Notes under the pieces: generated by a model
Seen by the model: the letters and a program-made list of their open reading frames with translations, nothing else
Databases searched by the model: none
What the model was told of the DNA's origin: nothing
Translations under genes and position numbers: made by a program
Shown: one piece after another, positions 25,592 to 45,698 of the stretch
Position numbering within the stretch: position 1 is the first letter of the stretch
How the letters are laid out: each line of letters starts with the position of its first letter
From: Halichondria panicea
Lineage: Eukaryota > Porifera > Demospongiae > Suberitida > Halichondriidae
Direction: 5' to 3'
NCBI RefSeq assembly: GCF_963675165.1
Contig: NC_087386.1
Coordinates: 90,001-154,000, forward strand
DNA length: 64,000 nucleotides

Positions 25592-25784
25592 TATAGCATT
25601 GGTTCAGATGCTGTCAAATTTGTATATAGCTCATGATATAAATAACGAGGGCGTATAAACGATGCAACAGTGAAATTAATTCATAAGTGGACGGATGAAT
25701 GTACTTTCTATAATTATAATTAGAATTATTATATCACACAACACACCAAGACAAATTAAACAAAATGTCATTTAGTTTGGCTGT
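25592..25784. other. Intergenic, 3' side of the TBC1D2-like gene
   Basis: AT-rich sequence with no recognisable exon or repeat. Confidence 0.4.
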
Positions 25785-31982
<6,198 letters not shown>

Positions 31983-32233
31983 CTTGCAGGTGATCTCTCA
32001 GAGCATAGGTACCAAGGTACTAGGTAGTGGAGTGTAGTAGATCAAAGCTAGCTGCAGATATATATATATAGAGCTAGCTAGCTAGAGGGGGAGGAGGGGC
32101 TTGTACAGCCAAGGAGATGGAGCTCGGGGGCAAAATCAAGAGAAATTTCCCCTCCCACCTCTAGATAGCTCTGAGAAAAGTGGCCCCCAGGCCCCCATTA
32201 TTTCCTGACTAGGTCCATGTGGCAAGCCTAAAC
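31983..32233. promoter_or_regulatory. Shared 251-bp head-to-head promoter region, TBC1D2 / MRPS33
   Basis: The start codons of two divergent genes are 251 bp apart, so both promoters must overlap or share elements. No TATA box is convincing. The interval holds a TA run and a GCTAGCTAGCTAG word. Role inferred from position only. Confidence 0.5.
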
Positions 32234-32655
32234 ATGAGCAAAGTTACAGTGTTGAGCGCGGCTAGGCGAGTGGCGATACTACGAGCGAGGATATTTGGTG
32301 ATGTCGTGAGGAGTACATCAGAGAGGTAGCTATGTGTGAACGTGTGTGTGCAGAGTGTTGATGGTCCTCATGTATAGTGATAAGAGGGTCATGGTGATAT
32401 TTTCTCATCGGCCCTGGCATCGTGATCTGCCTGGATGGTATCCCCCCAGTCAGTCAACACTGCTCCTACGACTAGAGCGACTAGGCCTATATCACGATGA
32501 GCATAATAGCTTTGGTGTTCAGATGGCTAGTCAAAGAAGGGAGCGAGGAAAGGGACCACCAGACAAAGGTCAGGCAATATCTAGTGAGGTGTATAATTAT
32601 CATGTGTAGTGCTTGTACAGGAGAAGGAAAGCAGAAAAAAAAGAAAAAGCGATAA
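32234..32655 (+). CDS. MRPS33: Mitochondrial small ribosomal subunit protein mS33
   Basis: Component of the mitochondrial small ribosomal subunit. Three exons (32,234-32,325; 32,354-32,568; 32,621-32,655) join in frame to 113 residues, against about 106 in human. Family signatures are visible: ARIFGDVVR near the N-terminus, the conserved WYPP block, LGLYHDEHNSF, and a lysine-rich C-terminal tail (GEGKQKKKKKR). Introns are only 28 and 52 bp, close to the lower limit for spliceosomal introns. The acceptor of exon 2 could alternatively lie two bases downstream, but that would break the frame. High confidence by motif order and length. Confidence 0.9.
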
Positions 32656-32936
32656 TGGTCATTTGTAATTGTGTTGGTGTTCTTGTGATGTGTATATAAT
32701 TATTATTGTGAACAATGTTGAACATGACACATGAGCCCCGCCCCCTTTTTTCTACTTGTTCCTAGCTAGTGGGAAGTGCGGCCTGGGATCGAGGCTAGAC
32801 AAGTGGTTGTCTAGTTTGACAAGACTTGTCTTAATTAAGGAAAATTTCGGCCCGTAGCTGCAACGAGCCCCACCCCTTTTTTAAGAGATTTAATGCTTGA
32901 TCAGCACAGTGTGTGTGGCTGTTGAATATTAGTTGA

Positions 32937-34322
32937 ATGGTGTCTAGTTTTGTGTGGAGGATGGAGCCTCAAGACACGTACACAGGTATGAGCTGTATAC
33001 ACTAGACTATGTCCACTGCTCTGTGTGTGTGTATGTGTGTGTGGCAGATGGACTGGGCAGACTAGTGGTGGAGAGAGATAAGGTACAGCAGAAACTGGCC
33101 AAGGTGAAGCATAGGAGGGATCATTATGCACGTCTGTACTACAGAACACTTGCTCAACTTGATGAAACCAAATGGGAACTTGCAACAGCCAAACATACAA
33201 TACATCAACTACAACACTCCACCAGTGAGATATTAATTGTTGCAATTAGTATATTGTGTGTGGGGGTACATGCAGCCTTTGATCTCCCCTCACACACAGT
33301 GTCAGGTGCTACTACTTGCAGCCAAGACTCTGGTACCTGGCTCTCTCCCTCCCAGCAATGGAGGACCATACCTGCATTCACACTCTCACAAACAGACACC
33401 CCACCAATTGCTCACAGACAACTCAGTGCTCACCGTCCAACCACTCACAGGCAACTACCAACCTCATCCTCAGTACCATCATTTAGTGCATTCCGTCCAC
33501 TCAAGCCCTCTAATGTATCTCCAGTAGACATGCCAGCATATGACAGATCTAACAGAGGGTCAGACAAACTACTGTGTCATGAAGAGTTGACTGGACTGGA
33601 GCTATTGGACTTGTTAGCTGTTATATCAGCCCCCCACTGCAGCATACACAGCCTAGAGTGAGTGTGTGTGTGCGTGTGCATGCACTCATTAATGGTCTAT
33701 ACATACAGAATAGCTAACAGTCAACTGGGACAGCCTGAAGCTATGAAGGTCTTCTGTGCTGACCTCAGCAAGAACACAAGCATTACATCTCTAAGGTTTC
33801 GTATATATGTAATTAAAGTATTAGGTACAGCAAACTTGTTTTGTTGTGCAGTTTACCAGATAATGGAATTGCTGGGCCCAGCTTAAGTATTTTATTGGAT
33901 ACTGTGAAGAGCTGCTCTCATTTGAAAGAGTTGTTGTAAGTATACACATACCTGCATGTGTGTACTTGTGTGAGCTGTTAGTGCAGATTGAGGAACAATC
34001 GTATTGGTGCTGAATGTGTGGAGGCTATTAAACACTTCCTGTCCTTGACTACACTCGACTCATTAGTGTAAGCCAGGTCCCTTGTGTGCATGATGTCATG
34101 TGTCCCTCTTCTAGACTCACAGGCAATGAGATAGAACAATACAGTCACCTATTGAGTGGAGAGCTGCCTGGAGAGTTTGCTATGGAGTAAGTACTCCACT
34201 CGAGTCAATGTTGACACTGCATTGCCAAGTTATTGTCCCTGTGTGTGTGTGTGTGCAGGTGCAGTGGAGACTCTGGGGTGGTGGCTACACTGAGAGACAC
34301 ATTGGACTGCATGCACGTCTAG
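32937..34322 (+). CDS. Small leucine-rich-repeat protein with N-terminal coiled coil
   Basis: Function not recognised. Eight exons with in-phase GT-AG junctions give 323 residues. The N-terminal third is a basic coiled coil (RDKVQQKLAKVKHRRDHYAR... about residues 20-70). The middle is Ser/Thr/Pro/His-rich and probably disordered (about 75-170). The C-terminal part carries ribonuclease-inhibitor-type LRRs, one per short exon: NTSITSLR, SCSHLKELLLRNNRIG, LTTLDSLVLTGNEIE. Such LRR exons fit a scaffold or ciliary/centrosomal protein, but that is a guess. Start chosen at the first ATG of a frame open to the first donor; a second in-frame ATG lies eight codons later. An ATTAAA follows the stop at 34,381. 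Confidence 0.75.
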
Positions 34323-34380
34323 TGTATCATTATTATTATTATGTTTGTTCTTGTTGTTTGTTTAGATGTAGACTACATTA

Positions 34381-34386
34381 ATTAAA
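34381..34386 (+). terminator. Likely poly(A) signal (ATTAAA) of the LRR gene
   Basis: ATTAAA 59 bp after the stop codon and 93 bp before the KCNT start codon. It is the only candidate in this short gap. Confidence 0.45.
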
Positions 34387-34478
34387 GTTGTTGAATTAGT
34401 GAAAATTTGGATATCTGTGTTTATGACCATATAAATTTATTCATGAGGTTTGAAAGCGAAGCTAGCCTATAGCTAGCC

Positions 34479-37400
34479 ATGGATCTGGATGATAACTGGG
34501 ACACACAGAGTGGCATCGGTGAGACCTAGTGTACCACCCTAGCTCCCTAACAGGTAGATGAAGATAATCTACTATTTACCATATAATTATATAGTATAGT
34601 AGTCTAGTACAGTAGCACTGAGCTATTAGTAGCACTGAGCTATTGTTGCTGCACACTACAGCTCAAGAAGATGAAGATGATCCTTTCCCTGGTACCTCAG
34701 AGGAAGGTCCACACTTTAGGATTCGTGATGTGTTTACCTCTCATCATTCGGACTCTGGCTATGACCACGGGTACGTGTGTGTGTGTGTGGTGTGTGTGCC
34801 ACTGGCTGTCTCACTGTGTGGGTGGTGTGTGTGTGTGCCACTGGCTGTCTCACTGTGTGAGTGGTGTGTGTGTGTGTAGGGTCCCAGTGGATGTGACACA
34901 CTATATCCAGGACAAGAGCCTTCGACACAGACTGGTCTTATTGTCGTTGAGCAACAGCAAGTTAGGTAAACTCTTTGCTGAGCAACACCTTCCTATGTAC
35001 ACATCACCTCAATACACAGGTATACGTATGCTCTTGTTGAGGGCAATATTCCTGCTCCTAGGCTGTCTCCTGTATGTGGCAGAGACTGTGTACTATGATT
35101 ACTTCACTGCTAATGGTGCTGGACTATATCAGGACAGCCTGAACACAACTGACACACTGGAGATCATCGCATTGCAGTGAGTATTGGGAGCCATGCATTA
35201 CTACTCACTCATGCGTACACAGGGCACGAGCCGTGGTGCTACTCACTGAGGATAAGCCCTACGTTCTATGGGCTCTGCAAGTATGGAGATACTCACACTG
35301 AGTGAACATTTCATTAATAATATTCCACAGGTTCTGGTATCACTTGTAATTCTCTGCAATGCTCTCTCCGTGCTCTACGTTACATCAGTGAGTTGTGCTT
35401 ACCCCCCCCCCCCCCCCCCGTTGCTTACCCCCCTGTCCAGGGAGTGACCTGGCAGTCTGTCTTGCGCACACTGTCCCCCTCCATTGCCCTCACTCTGGTC
35501 CTCCCACTGCTATACCTGCTGACTCTATTCTATCCTCCTATTCTGAGGAACTTGTTCATCCCTTCCTTCTTCTACTGTTTTCCTGCCCGGCTTTGCTTCA
35601 GTACAGCTATACTCCAGGCATTGCAACGCAGCACTCAGAGCAGACCAAGCACATTCAGACTAAAGATGATCACACTTACATCCATGTTCCTCTGCTTCTT
35701 GTTTACTTGGTGAGCCCCCCACACACACACACACACACACACCCGCCCACACCACACACACGCAGGACATGCATACTACACCACACACACACACACACAC
35801 ACACCCGCCCACACCACACACACGCAGGACATGCATACTACACCACACACACGCAGGACATGCATATTACACCACACACACGCCCACACCACACACACGC
35901 AGGACATGCATACTACACCACACACACGCAGGACATGCATACTACACCACACACACACACACGCCCACACCACACACACGCAGGACATGCATACTACACC
36001 ACTTCTTCCGTATTGATGCCCAACACACTCTCTTTGAGACCTACTACTTCGTCATGGTAACCATGAGCACAGTCGGCTATGGAGACATCTCCCCTAGACA
36101 TTGGACTGGGCAGTTCCTTGTCACCATCTTTGTATTGTCTGCCCTACTGTTCCTCATCCCTCAGTTACAAGCAGTGTATGAGGCATTCACATTACAACAA
36201 ACACTGCACAACACAGTCAGCTTCAAGGATCGTGGGCGTGGGCATATCCTCATCTGCTCTCAAGCACTCAAGCCTTTAGTTCTGAGGGACTTCCTAACAG
36301 AGTTTTACTCTGACCCTGCCAATTATGTGAGGCAATATAACCCCTTTGCCCCCCATTATTACTTAACCCTCATGTAGGATGTGCATTGTGTTGTCATGGT
36401 GGAGAAGGAGTTAAGCTCTATATCTCAGATGTATTTGCGTCACCCAGTGTGGGCTAAACGCATCACTGTCTTGATAGGCAGTCCTCTAAAGAGTTCAGAT
36501 CTAGCCAGAGCACGAGCACATGTGTCACTAAGCTGCTTTATACACACACCCAGAGACAAGGGTGATGGCATTGAGGCAGTAAGTACTAGCCTCCCCCCCC
36601 CAGGGGGACGGCAGTAAGTGACCTTTATACTCATGCCCATATTAGGACCACCACTCCATCATGTGTGCTTGGGCTATCAAGGACTTTGCACCCAAGGTCA
36701 AACTGTATGTACAGATCCTCCATCCTGACAATAGACTTCATCTTGCTGACGTGGCAGATTCTGTTGTGTGTGAAGGAGAACTACGCAGCGCTTTGTTGGC
36801 TTCCAATTCCATATGCCCAGGAATCAGCACTCTGGTGAGACACACAGTGTACTGTACCACCACTCTGTACTATACTAGCTGCAGCATGTACTGTACTGTA
36901 GCATTCCTTTGATCTCTTGATCTTAGCTGTGTACACCTTGTATACAGTAGTGTAGTATAGGTACATGTAGATTGAGGGAATGCTTCAGAGTGTCAAGTTA
37001 CTCATAAGTGTACATCAGCACAGTACAGCAGTAATTATGCCTCGGTGCGCATGTGCAAGCGAGGTATACGGTAGTGTGTTTGTGTGTCTGTGTGTGTGTC
37101 TGTGTATCTGTGTGTCTGTGTAGACTGCTACAGCTGCTCAAGGATGAATCAAGTGCAAGTAAGAGTTTCTATAGGCTTCTAGTCATGTTTACTTGGATTT
37201 TAATTCGTGGATTTGCAAAATAATGCTTCGTTCTCGAGTTATGCCTAGTTTTGCTTACTTGGAATGCCATTGCAGCCTTTTCAGAAGAGCACGTAGCCAA
37301 ACTTGTTTACCGAGTGTTGCTACTCTACTTAGTAGTTAGCTCTGCACTAGAACGCTAGCTATTGGTAGCTGCAAGAGTGAGAAGAGAGCTGCAAGGCTCT

Positions 37401-40400
37401 GCTATTATGCAGCCATTAATTTTAGACTTGAACTTTTGGCATCGATCGTTTTTAACAACAATCATGGTCGATCATCACCCACTCTCAGAGTTTTTGCATG
37501 CAGCAAAATTAATCATGTGTATAAAAGCTATTAGTAGCTTTATGTTATAATTATAGCTTTGGCATCTCCACCGAGGCATCAGCACCTTCGGTGCTTTCAT
37601 TTAATTATAACTTATGCAAGTACCTAACACTCTGAAGCATTCCTGAAAACCTCTGTAGAGCTCTTTGACAAGTGATGCCAGTGAGTAGACCACTGTGCAA
37701 GATCTAGCCCCAAGTTTTCAAGAAATAGCATGATAGCCTTTGACTTGAATGGGCTTGTTTACAGTATATACCACCACACATGATTGCGTCCAGCTTTTAC
37801 CTAATGAGGTGTGATGTGTGATATGTGATATGTGTGTGTGTGTGTGTGTGCAGGTGACTCTATTATTGCACACCTTCAAGCCAGAGCAACGTCGGCTATC
37901 TAGTGAGGAATACCAACTCTACGCAAAGTGTGCTCCGTGTGAGATCTATGACAGTCAGTTAGGGGACAGCAAATACTTCCATCACTTCGAGGGAAAGAAC
38001 TTCCTCTACACTGCAGTGGTGGCATTCAGAAAGTAAGACCCCCCCCCTCGATGCATGACATGTGATATTACCCCCCACACAGATACAATGTGACTTTGCT
38101 GGGGGTCAGAAGTCATGGAACAGGGGAGCTGCTACTCAACCCAAGCCTCGAGTATATTATGCATCAAGATGATATCTGTTACTACATTGGCTTTACGAGA
38201 GAGGAATACAGTAAAGTGGGAGGGGCCACATCGATCAACCACGCCCTTCAAGGAACATGTGCTAAATTGGCCATATACTCCATGATTAGTGCTGGGATAG
38301 ACCCATACACACTCAACGAGAGAGCAGCTGTCAATGTACACGCTAGTAATGAAACACTTAACTCTGATAGTAGCATCGATGGTGACCCTGTGACCTTCTT
38401 TATAACTGAAGCCAGTGAACCGTCGCTCAACACAGAGCAGCAGAAGACCACTCTCGAGACAAGAAGGGGATTGCATCTATTCAAGTATCTATCAGATATT
38501 GAACCTACTGCAATACCTGTAGTCAAGATCAACATAGCCTCTAGTGATACCAACTTGCAACATTCGACTGGCGACAACAGTTCCGTCAGCTCACATGACT
38601 ATCACATGACACACGAACCAGTTGCTATGGAGACATCACATCACTCTCACGCTTTTCACAAACAAGTTTCTGAACCTCATTTCAAGTCCCATTTTCGATT
38701 ATCACATGACCAGCGTAGATTATCACATGACCACGGATTGTTGAAACCTGCTCTACCCATCATTCGTGAGCGTACAGTATCCGAGAGCTCTGGACCACCA
38801 CTAAAGCGTTCCCATAGCGACACGTCAGTAATAGTGGATCAAGTGCTCTATTCCAGCAAACTAGAACTAGTCAATTCCACAAGTCGTTTGAACCGTGTAC
38901 CCGAGGTCCCGCCCACTCACCCCCCACGTTTCCACTTCCCACACTTTCATCATCTAGGGAGGTCTTCAAGTCGCACCAGTATGGCTAGTCTGAGGGAAGA
39001 GGTGGTTGAGCTAGACCTGGCGGACATTAATGAAGAAGCTGAGTTGGAGGAGCTAGAAGATGGATTGTGTGATGAAGCTTCCTCTGAAGGTCGCTCCCCT
39101 TCTCCTGACCCCCTCCATCACCATGACAACAGACCTAAGTATGCATGCACCTACCATATTAAGGCCACACTCTAAATATAGAATATTTGTCCATACTGTA
39201 GTTATAGTGCCATGATAATTATTTTGTGTACGTACAGAATTATTCAGTGTCACCTTAAAATTAATGTCTGCTTATGTGTACAGGTACTGGAAAGGTCAAG
39301 TACCTAACACTCCGTACTTTGGGTTTGAGACTCAGAAGTGTCATCTTGTGCATGAGAAGCGTTGCCATGACGACCTGACAGCGGGTATTGGTGACCTAGA
39401 GCGTGGTTTGTCTATAGTGTACTCACCGCGTGTGTCCGATGATTTGTATCACTTCATACTTCCTTTGAGAGCAGCCAACCTTCCCTCTAGTAGCCTCAAG
39501 CCTTTAGTGGTCATGGTCAACTCTCAGTAAGCCCTCTTGTGTGTGTGTGTGTGTGTGTGCATACTAACCGTGTGTGTGTGTGTATGTGTGTAGACTGCCG
39601 CCAGAGTTCCTGGACACCATTGCTTGGCTCCCTCTAGTCTACTATCTCAGAGGACATGTATCAGAGTGAGTGCACTGACAACCAGAGCTCTTTAGCCACC
39701 CTCCTTCCCACAGTGTCAACCATTGGTTGAGGGCTGGCATCAGTCTAGCAGACTCTGCTGTTATACTCCGTGATCCTGTGTTGCATAACTCTGATAATGA
39801 TGAGCATTATGCTGACTCTAGTCATATCATGGCTGTGCAGAAACTGACCAACCTCTTCCCTCATGTCAGCATTGTCACAGAGTTACATTATCGTTACAAT
39901 ATTCGCTTCATGAGGTTCACTGATTGTGACCATCACTTCATGGGAAACTTCAAGTCTCTGGTACACGCACTGGTCAGTACTACCTCACATTGACTTCCTT
40001 TATTGCAGCTGCGTAAAGGTGATCACCTCACTTACCTGTTTGTGCCTCAGTTTGCTGGAGGAAGAGTCTTCTGTCCCAGTATGTTGGACACGCTCCTGTA
40101 CCAGGTACACCCCCTCCCACACACACCACACACACTCTCCACACACATCACACACAGGCTCATGTAAAGCCGTACATTGTTGAGCTGATAAGGCAGTTGT
40201 TGGGTTGCAAGGCAGAGGAGGATAGTGGCTATCTGTGGCATGTCCCCCTCACTCCGGACCTCCTGTGTCTGGAGACGTACGAGAGAGTGTTCCAACGCTT
40301 GGTCTCTCAACATCGCTACATTCCCCTCGGTATCCACCGGACCATCCCAGAGGGACACTGTGTAGACCTCAAGGTTAGCATTGGATATATATATAGCACT

Positions 40401-40652
40401 ATACAACCTTACAGCCATTTTGAGAGCCCATAATTTGTTGTTTTAATGTGATTGTTTCGTGTGGAGTGTATTAGCTGTGTTGTGTGTGCAGTGTGATGTA
40501 ATGTCCAGTGGTGAGCCCGAGGCAATGGGAGAGAGAGTGGCGAGCTTCCTCAATGCTCGAATGGAAGCTCTTGGACTATCAGACTTGCCAAGTAAGCCTC
40601 TCCTCTTATTAACTCATCCTTCCCCCTACACACACTCACACACACACCCCTA

Positions 40653-40688
<36 letters not shown>

Positions 40689-41106
40689 ACACCCACACAC
40701 ACCCCTACACCCACACACATCACACACACTCACTCACTTACAGCAGCGCAGAGCAAAGCTGTTAATAGTCAGTCGTTTGTGTTGCCAAATCCTCCACCAA
40801 AGACGAAGCTGAAACCCAATGACATAATGTGAGTACTATACACTAGTGTACTATACACCACTGTGTCTGTATTCATCCTCAGTACTATACACCACTGTGT
40901 CTGTATTCATCCTCTCCCTGTGTAGACTGGTGATCCATCCCGCCCACCATCACTCACACCCGCCCCCACACTCACCAGACCACACCCCACAGGCCACACC
41001 TACTGAAGCCACACCCACTAAGCAGCAGCAATTCTCCCCTACTAAGGACGATAACTGTATACATATTGCTGTGCCCATTGAATGTCATGATGAAAGTTTA
41101 GTATAA
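34479..41106 (+). CDS. KCNT: Sodium-activated-type (Slo2/KCNT) potassium channel
   Basis: Plasma-membrane potassium channel; vertebrate relatives open with intracellular sodium. About 19 exons, roughly 1,350 residues. Order: acidic N-terminus; S1 (LLLRAIFLLLGCLLYVAETV, about 35,030); S2 (35,332-35,390); S3-S5 (35,441-35,709), where S4 has few basic residues as in Slo2; pore with the filter TMSTVGYGD (36,055-36,085); S6; RCK1 (motif AWAIKDFAP near 36,665 and CPGISTL); RCK2 (39,283-40,375, motifs FAGGRVF and MLDTLLYQ). The RCK arrangement and AWAIKDFAP favour KCNT over BK (Slo1), and no calcium-bowl aspartate run is seen. Unusual: a long Ser/His-rich RCK1-RCK2 linker (38,300-39,140) and a His/Pro-rich tail. 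Introns hold a splice-boundary minisatellite and a 0.67-kb element. Confidence 0.93.
35719..35999. repeat. Minisatellite copying the KCNT 3' splice site
   Basis: The word CGCAGGACATGCATACTACA occurs six times (about 35,761, 35,823, 35,852, 35,899, 35,928, 35,979; one copy reads ATATTAC), separated by CA runs. Only the last copy is followed by the pore exon. Joining at its CAG (exon from 35,984) gives TG+G and the residues WTCILHHFFRIDAQ, which fit the family's segment before the pore helix. Confidence 0.9.
36977..37643. mobile_element. 0.67-kb non-autonomous element in a KCNT intron
   Basis: It begins GGAATGCTTCAGAGTGTCAA and ends with the inverted AACACTCTGAAGCATTCC. About 35 bp of imperfect terminal inverted repeat includes a shared CTTATG/CATAAG word. 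The interior has no long frame. It includes GGTGCGCATGTGCAAGCGAG and a GT/CTGTGTGT run. It sits cleanly between the exons ending at 36,834 and starting at 37,854. No clear target duplication. Confidence 0.6.
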
Positions 41107-41177
41107 GTTTTTTTGATTGTTTTCATAATTATTATCTCCCAATTATTTTTTAACCATGCAATAACAATAATTATGAT

Positions 41178-41183
41178 TTTATT
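41178..41183 (-). terminator. Likely poly(A) signal (AATAAA) of SGPL1
   Basis: AATAAA on the minus strand, 130 bp past the SGPL1 stop. It lies in the 206-bp tail-to-tail gap with KCNT, so the two 3' ends probably overlap. Confidence 0.5.
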
Positions 41184-41312
41184 CTTGTTCAATTATTATG
41201 ATGTCACACTTTTATATAAATCAGCTGAAACACTAGCAAGCTATACAATGCAGGGATATAATTATAATAATAGTTCTAAATAATGTTATCAGTTTCAGAG
41301 TTCAGTTTAGTT

Positions 41313-43164
41313 TCAGCACTTATAGAGGATATCAATGAAACCCTCGGCTATTTCATTGATGACAGATCTATCTGGTATGGTTTGAGAGACACCATACATG
41401 GCCCCCACACCTCCACACGCAGCCTTGGGGTCACTGGCCACTTGAGCCACCACTTCAGACACATCACGCACAAACTTGTCAGCCACTCCATCTTTAGTGT
41501 GTAACATTGTCACACACAAGTGAATGCTTGATGGAAACTGCAGACCATTGATATGCCAACCACGCTCAATCAACTTCTCATACACGCGAAATATGTCAAA
41601 TTCCTTTGAAGCCACACCCACAACATTGACCTTTGGACTCCCAAGAACGTATACTCCAGGCACTTTGCTGAGCTCGGCTGCAATCTTTTGAGTGGTTGTC
41701 ACAATCTTTTTGGTTGATTCCACGTAACCATTGCGTCCCATGTACAGTAGAGTAGCCCACGTGGCAGCTATGAGGCTTCCCGCTCTACTACCACAGATAG
41801 AGGGCGTGGCATACACTCCTCCTGTCCAATCAGAAGCCACGAAATACTGCATGCGACGAATAGATTTACTCGAATACATGATGACAGAAGTTCCTTTGGG
41901 AGCAAAGCCATACTTGTGCGTATCAGCGGAGATACTCGTCACGCCCTCAACACGAAAGTCAAAAGGGTCCATTTCAAAGCCAGCTTCTTCCATGAAGGGT
42001 ACAACAAAACCACCCAAACAAGAATCCACGTGAACACCAACTTTATATCGTAGTCCAAGCTTAGCCACCTCTTGAATAGGGTCCACAATGCCATGAGGGA
42101 AGTGAGGGGCAGAGGCTACCAACACCACTGTACTAGGAGATATAGCTCTCTTCATAGCCACCAAGTCCACCATTCGTGTGACTGGGTCCACAGGAACATG
42201 GGTGAGCTTCATTCTGAAGTATTCAGCAGCTTTATCAAAGGCACAATGAGCAGATACAGACAGCACTATCTCAGGGTACTCTATTCCTTTCTCATAGCCA
42301 ATTTGTCGATAAGCTCTCATAGCCAGTAAGATGCTCTCTGTTCCTCCAGTAGTCATAGTGCCACATGATAGAGGTCCACCATGGAACAGGTCTAGAGTCC
42401 ATTGGACCACTTCTGCCTCCATCTGGCGTATATGGGGGAAGAGATCAGCATGTAGAGGATTGCTCCAAGCACAGCGACCGTACACTTGTGTTGTCAGGCG
42501 AGTCAAATCATCACTACAGTTATACATAGCTCCAGATACTAATCCAGTTTTCCAATCTATTGTAGCCATTTGTTCAAGTTTATTAATTTCGTCCATGACA
42601 CTATCCATAGACAATCCCTTGGCAGGAAGACTTCGTCTACTCTTGCTCGAGTGTTTGAGTATCGATTTCTCCATACCAGCAAGCGTTTTGTCCAACTCTT
42701 TGGTGATCTTGGTTCGTACAGAGGGAACCCATCGTATAACACGAAAGAAGGCTCTCTTTATGCGTACGCTCAAAGGATAAACGTCATCTCTAAACAGAAC
42801 GTTGGCCAACGCATTGAGAATGAGTGTAGCTCCAACAGAGAGGAATACTAACTGCCAGGCATCATATCTGGTCAGGTACAAGTTCACCTGTAGGTAGGAG
42901 GAGAAACACAGAGTGATATTAAGAGGCTATAGCCTATAGCATAGGGTCTGTGGGGGGGGGGGGCAGAGTGACAAAGGCGCTACTAAGTGCACACAGTGAC
43001 AAGGGGCTAGAGTACGGGGGTACACACAGTGACAAGGGGCTAGGGTACGGGGTTACACACACCTGATGTAGTTCTGACAGTAACAGTTCTCTTGTCTCCT
43101 TGTTCCTGAGTAGCGCTCCAAGACCAGCCACAGTAGCGGCCACAAGGATCCACTTCCAAGCCAT
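41313..43164 (-). CDS. SGPL1: Sphingosine-1-phosphate lyase
   Basis: PLP enzyme of the endoplasmic reticulum that cleaves sphingosine 1-phosphate to hexadecenal and phosphoethanolamine, the exit step of sphingolipid breakdown. Two exons (43,063-43,164; 41,313-42,887) give 558 residues; human is 568. The N-terminus (WILVAATVAGLGALL and WQLVFLSVGATLILNALANV) gives one or two membrane segments. The group II decarboxylase-fold catalytic part follows: the substrate/cofactor motif GTMTTGGTESILLA, HVDSCLGGFV, and the PLP lysine in SADTHKYGFAPKG. No truncation or disrupted catalytic residue is seen. It is head to head with PTGES2 and tail to tail with KCNT. The small intron number is unusual beside its many-exon neighbours. 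Confidence 0.97.
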
Positions 43165-43365
43165 CTTGTGTCGGTGTAGTTAATTCTAGCTAGCTAGCTA
43201 GAGAAGACAGGAAGAACAACAACGGCCACTGATTACACGATTACCGAATACACTCGCCAAATTATTATTGTTACGGCAGTTCATTAGGAGGGGAAACCCC
43301 TGTGGCGTAACAGTTGTCAGGGGGAATTCCCTAACGATCATTACCAGACACCACATATGGCCAAC
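43165..43365. promoter_or_regulatory. Shared 201-bp head-to-head promoter region, SGPL1 / PTGES2
   Basis: Divergent start codons 201 bp apart. No TATA box; a GCTAGCTAGCTAG palindromic word lies at 43,187-43,200. Role inferred from position. Confidence 0.5.
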
Positions 43366-45524
<2,159 letters not shown>

Positions 45525-45698
45525 ACTTTGAACACTTCATATAATAATCATGGACAATTTAATAATTATGCTCATTATGTCATTAGTTTGTACTCATCTT
45601 TGTAAGCATGTGATTCTTGCAATAATAATAATAATTGATTGGTTGGATTGAAACCACATGACATGACATTCTTTGCTACACCAAGATCATAACACTGA

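Noticed and set aside
34479-41106. Assignment of the channel as BK (Slo1)
   Set aside because: RCK motifs (AWAIKDFAP, CPGISTL), lack of an acidic calcium bowl and weakly charged S4 fit KCNT/Slo2 better.
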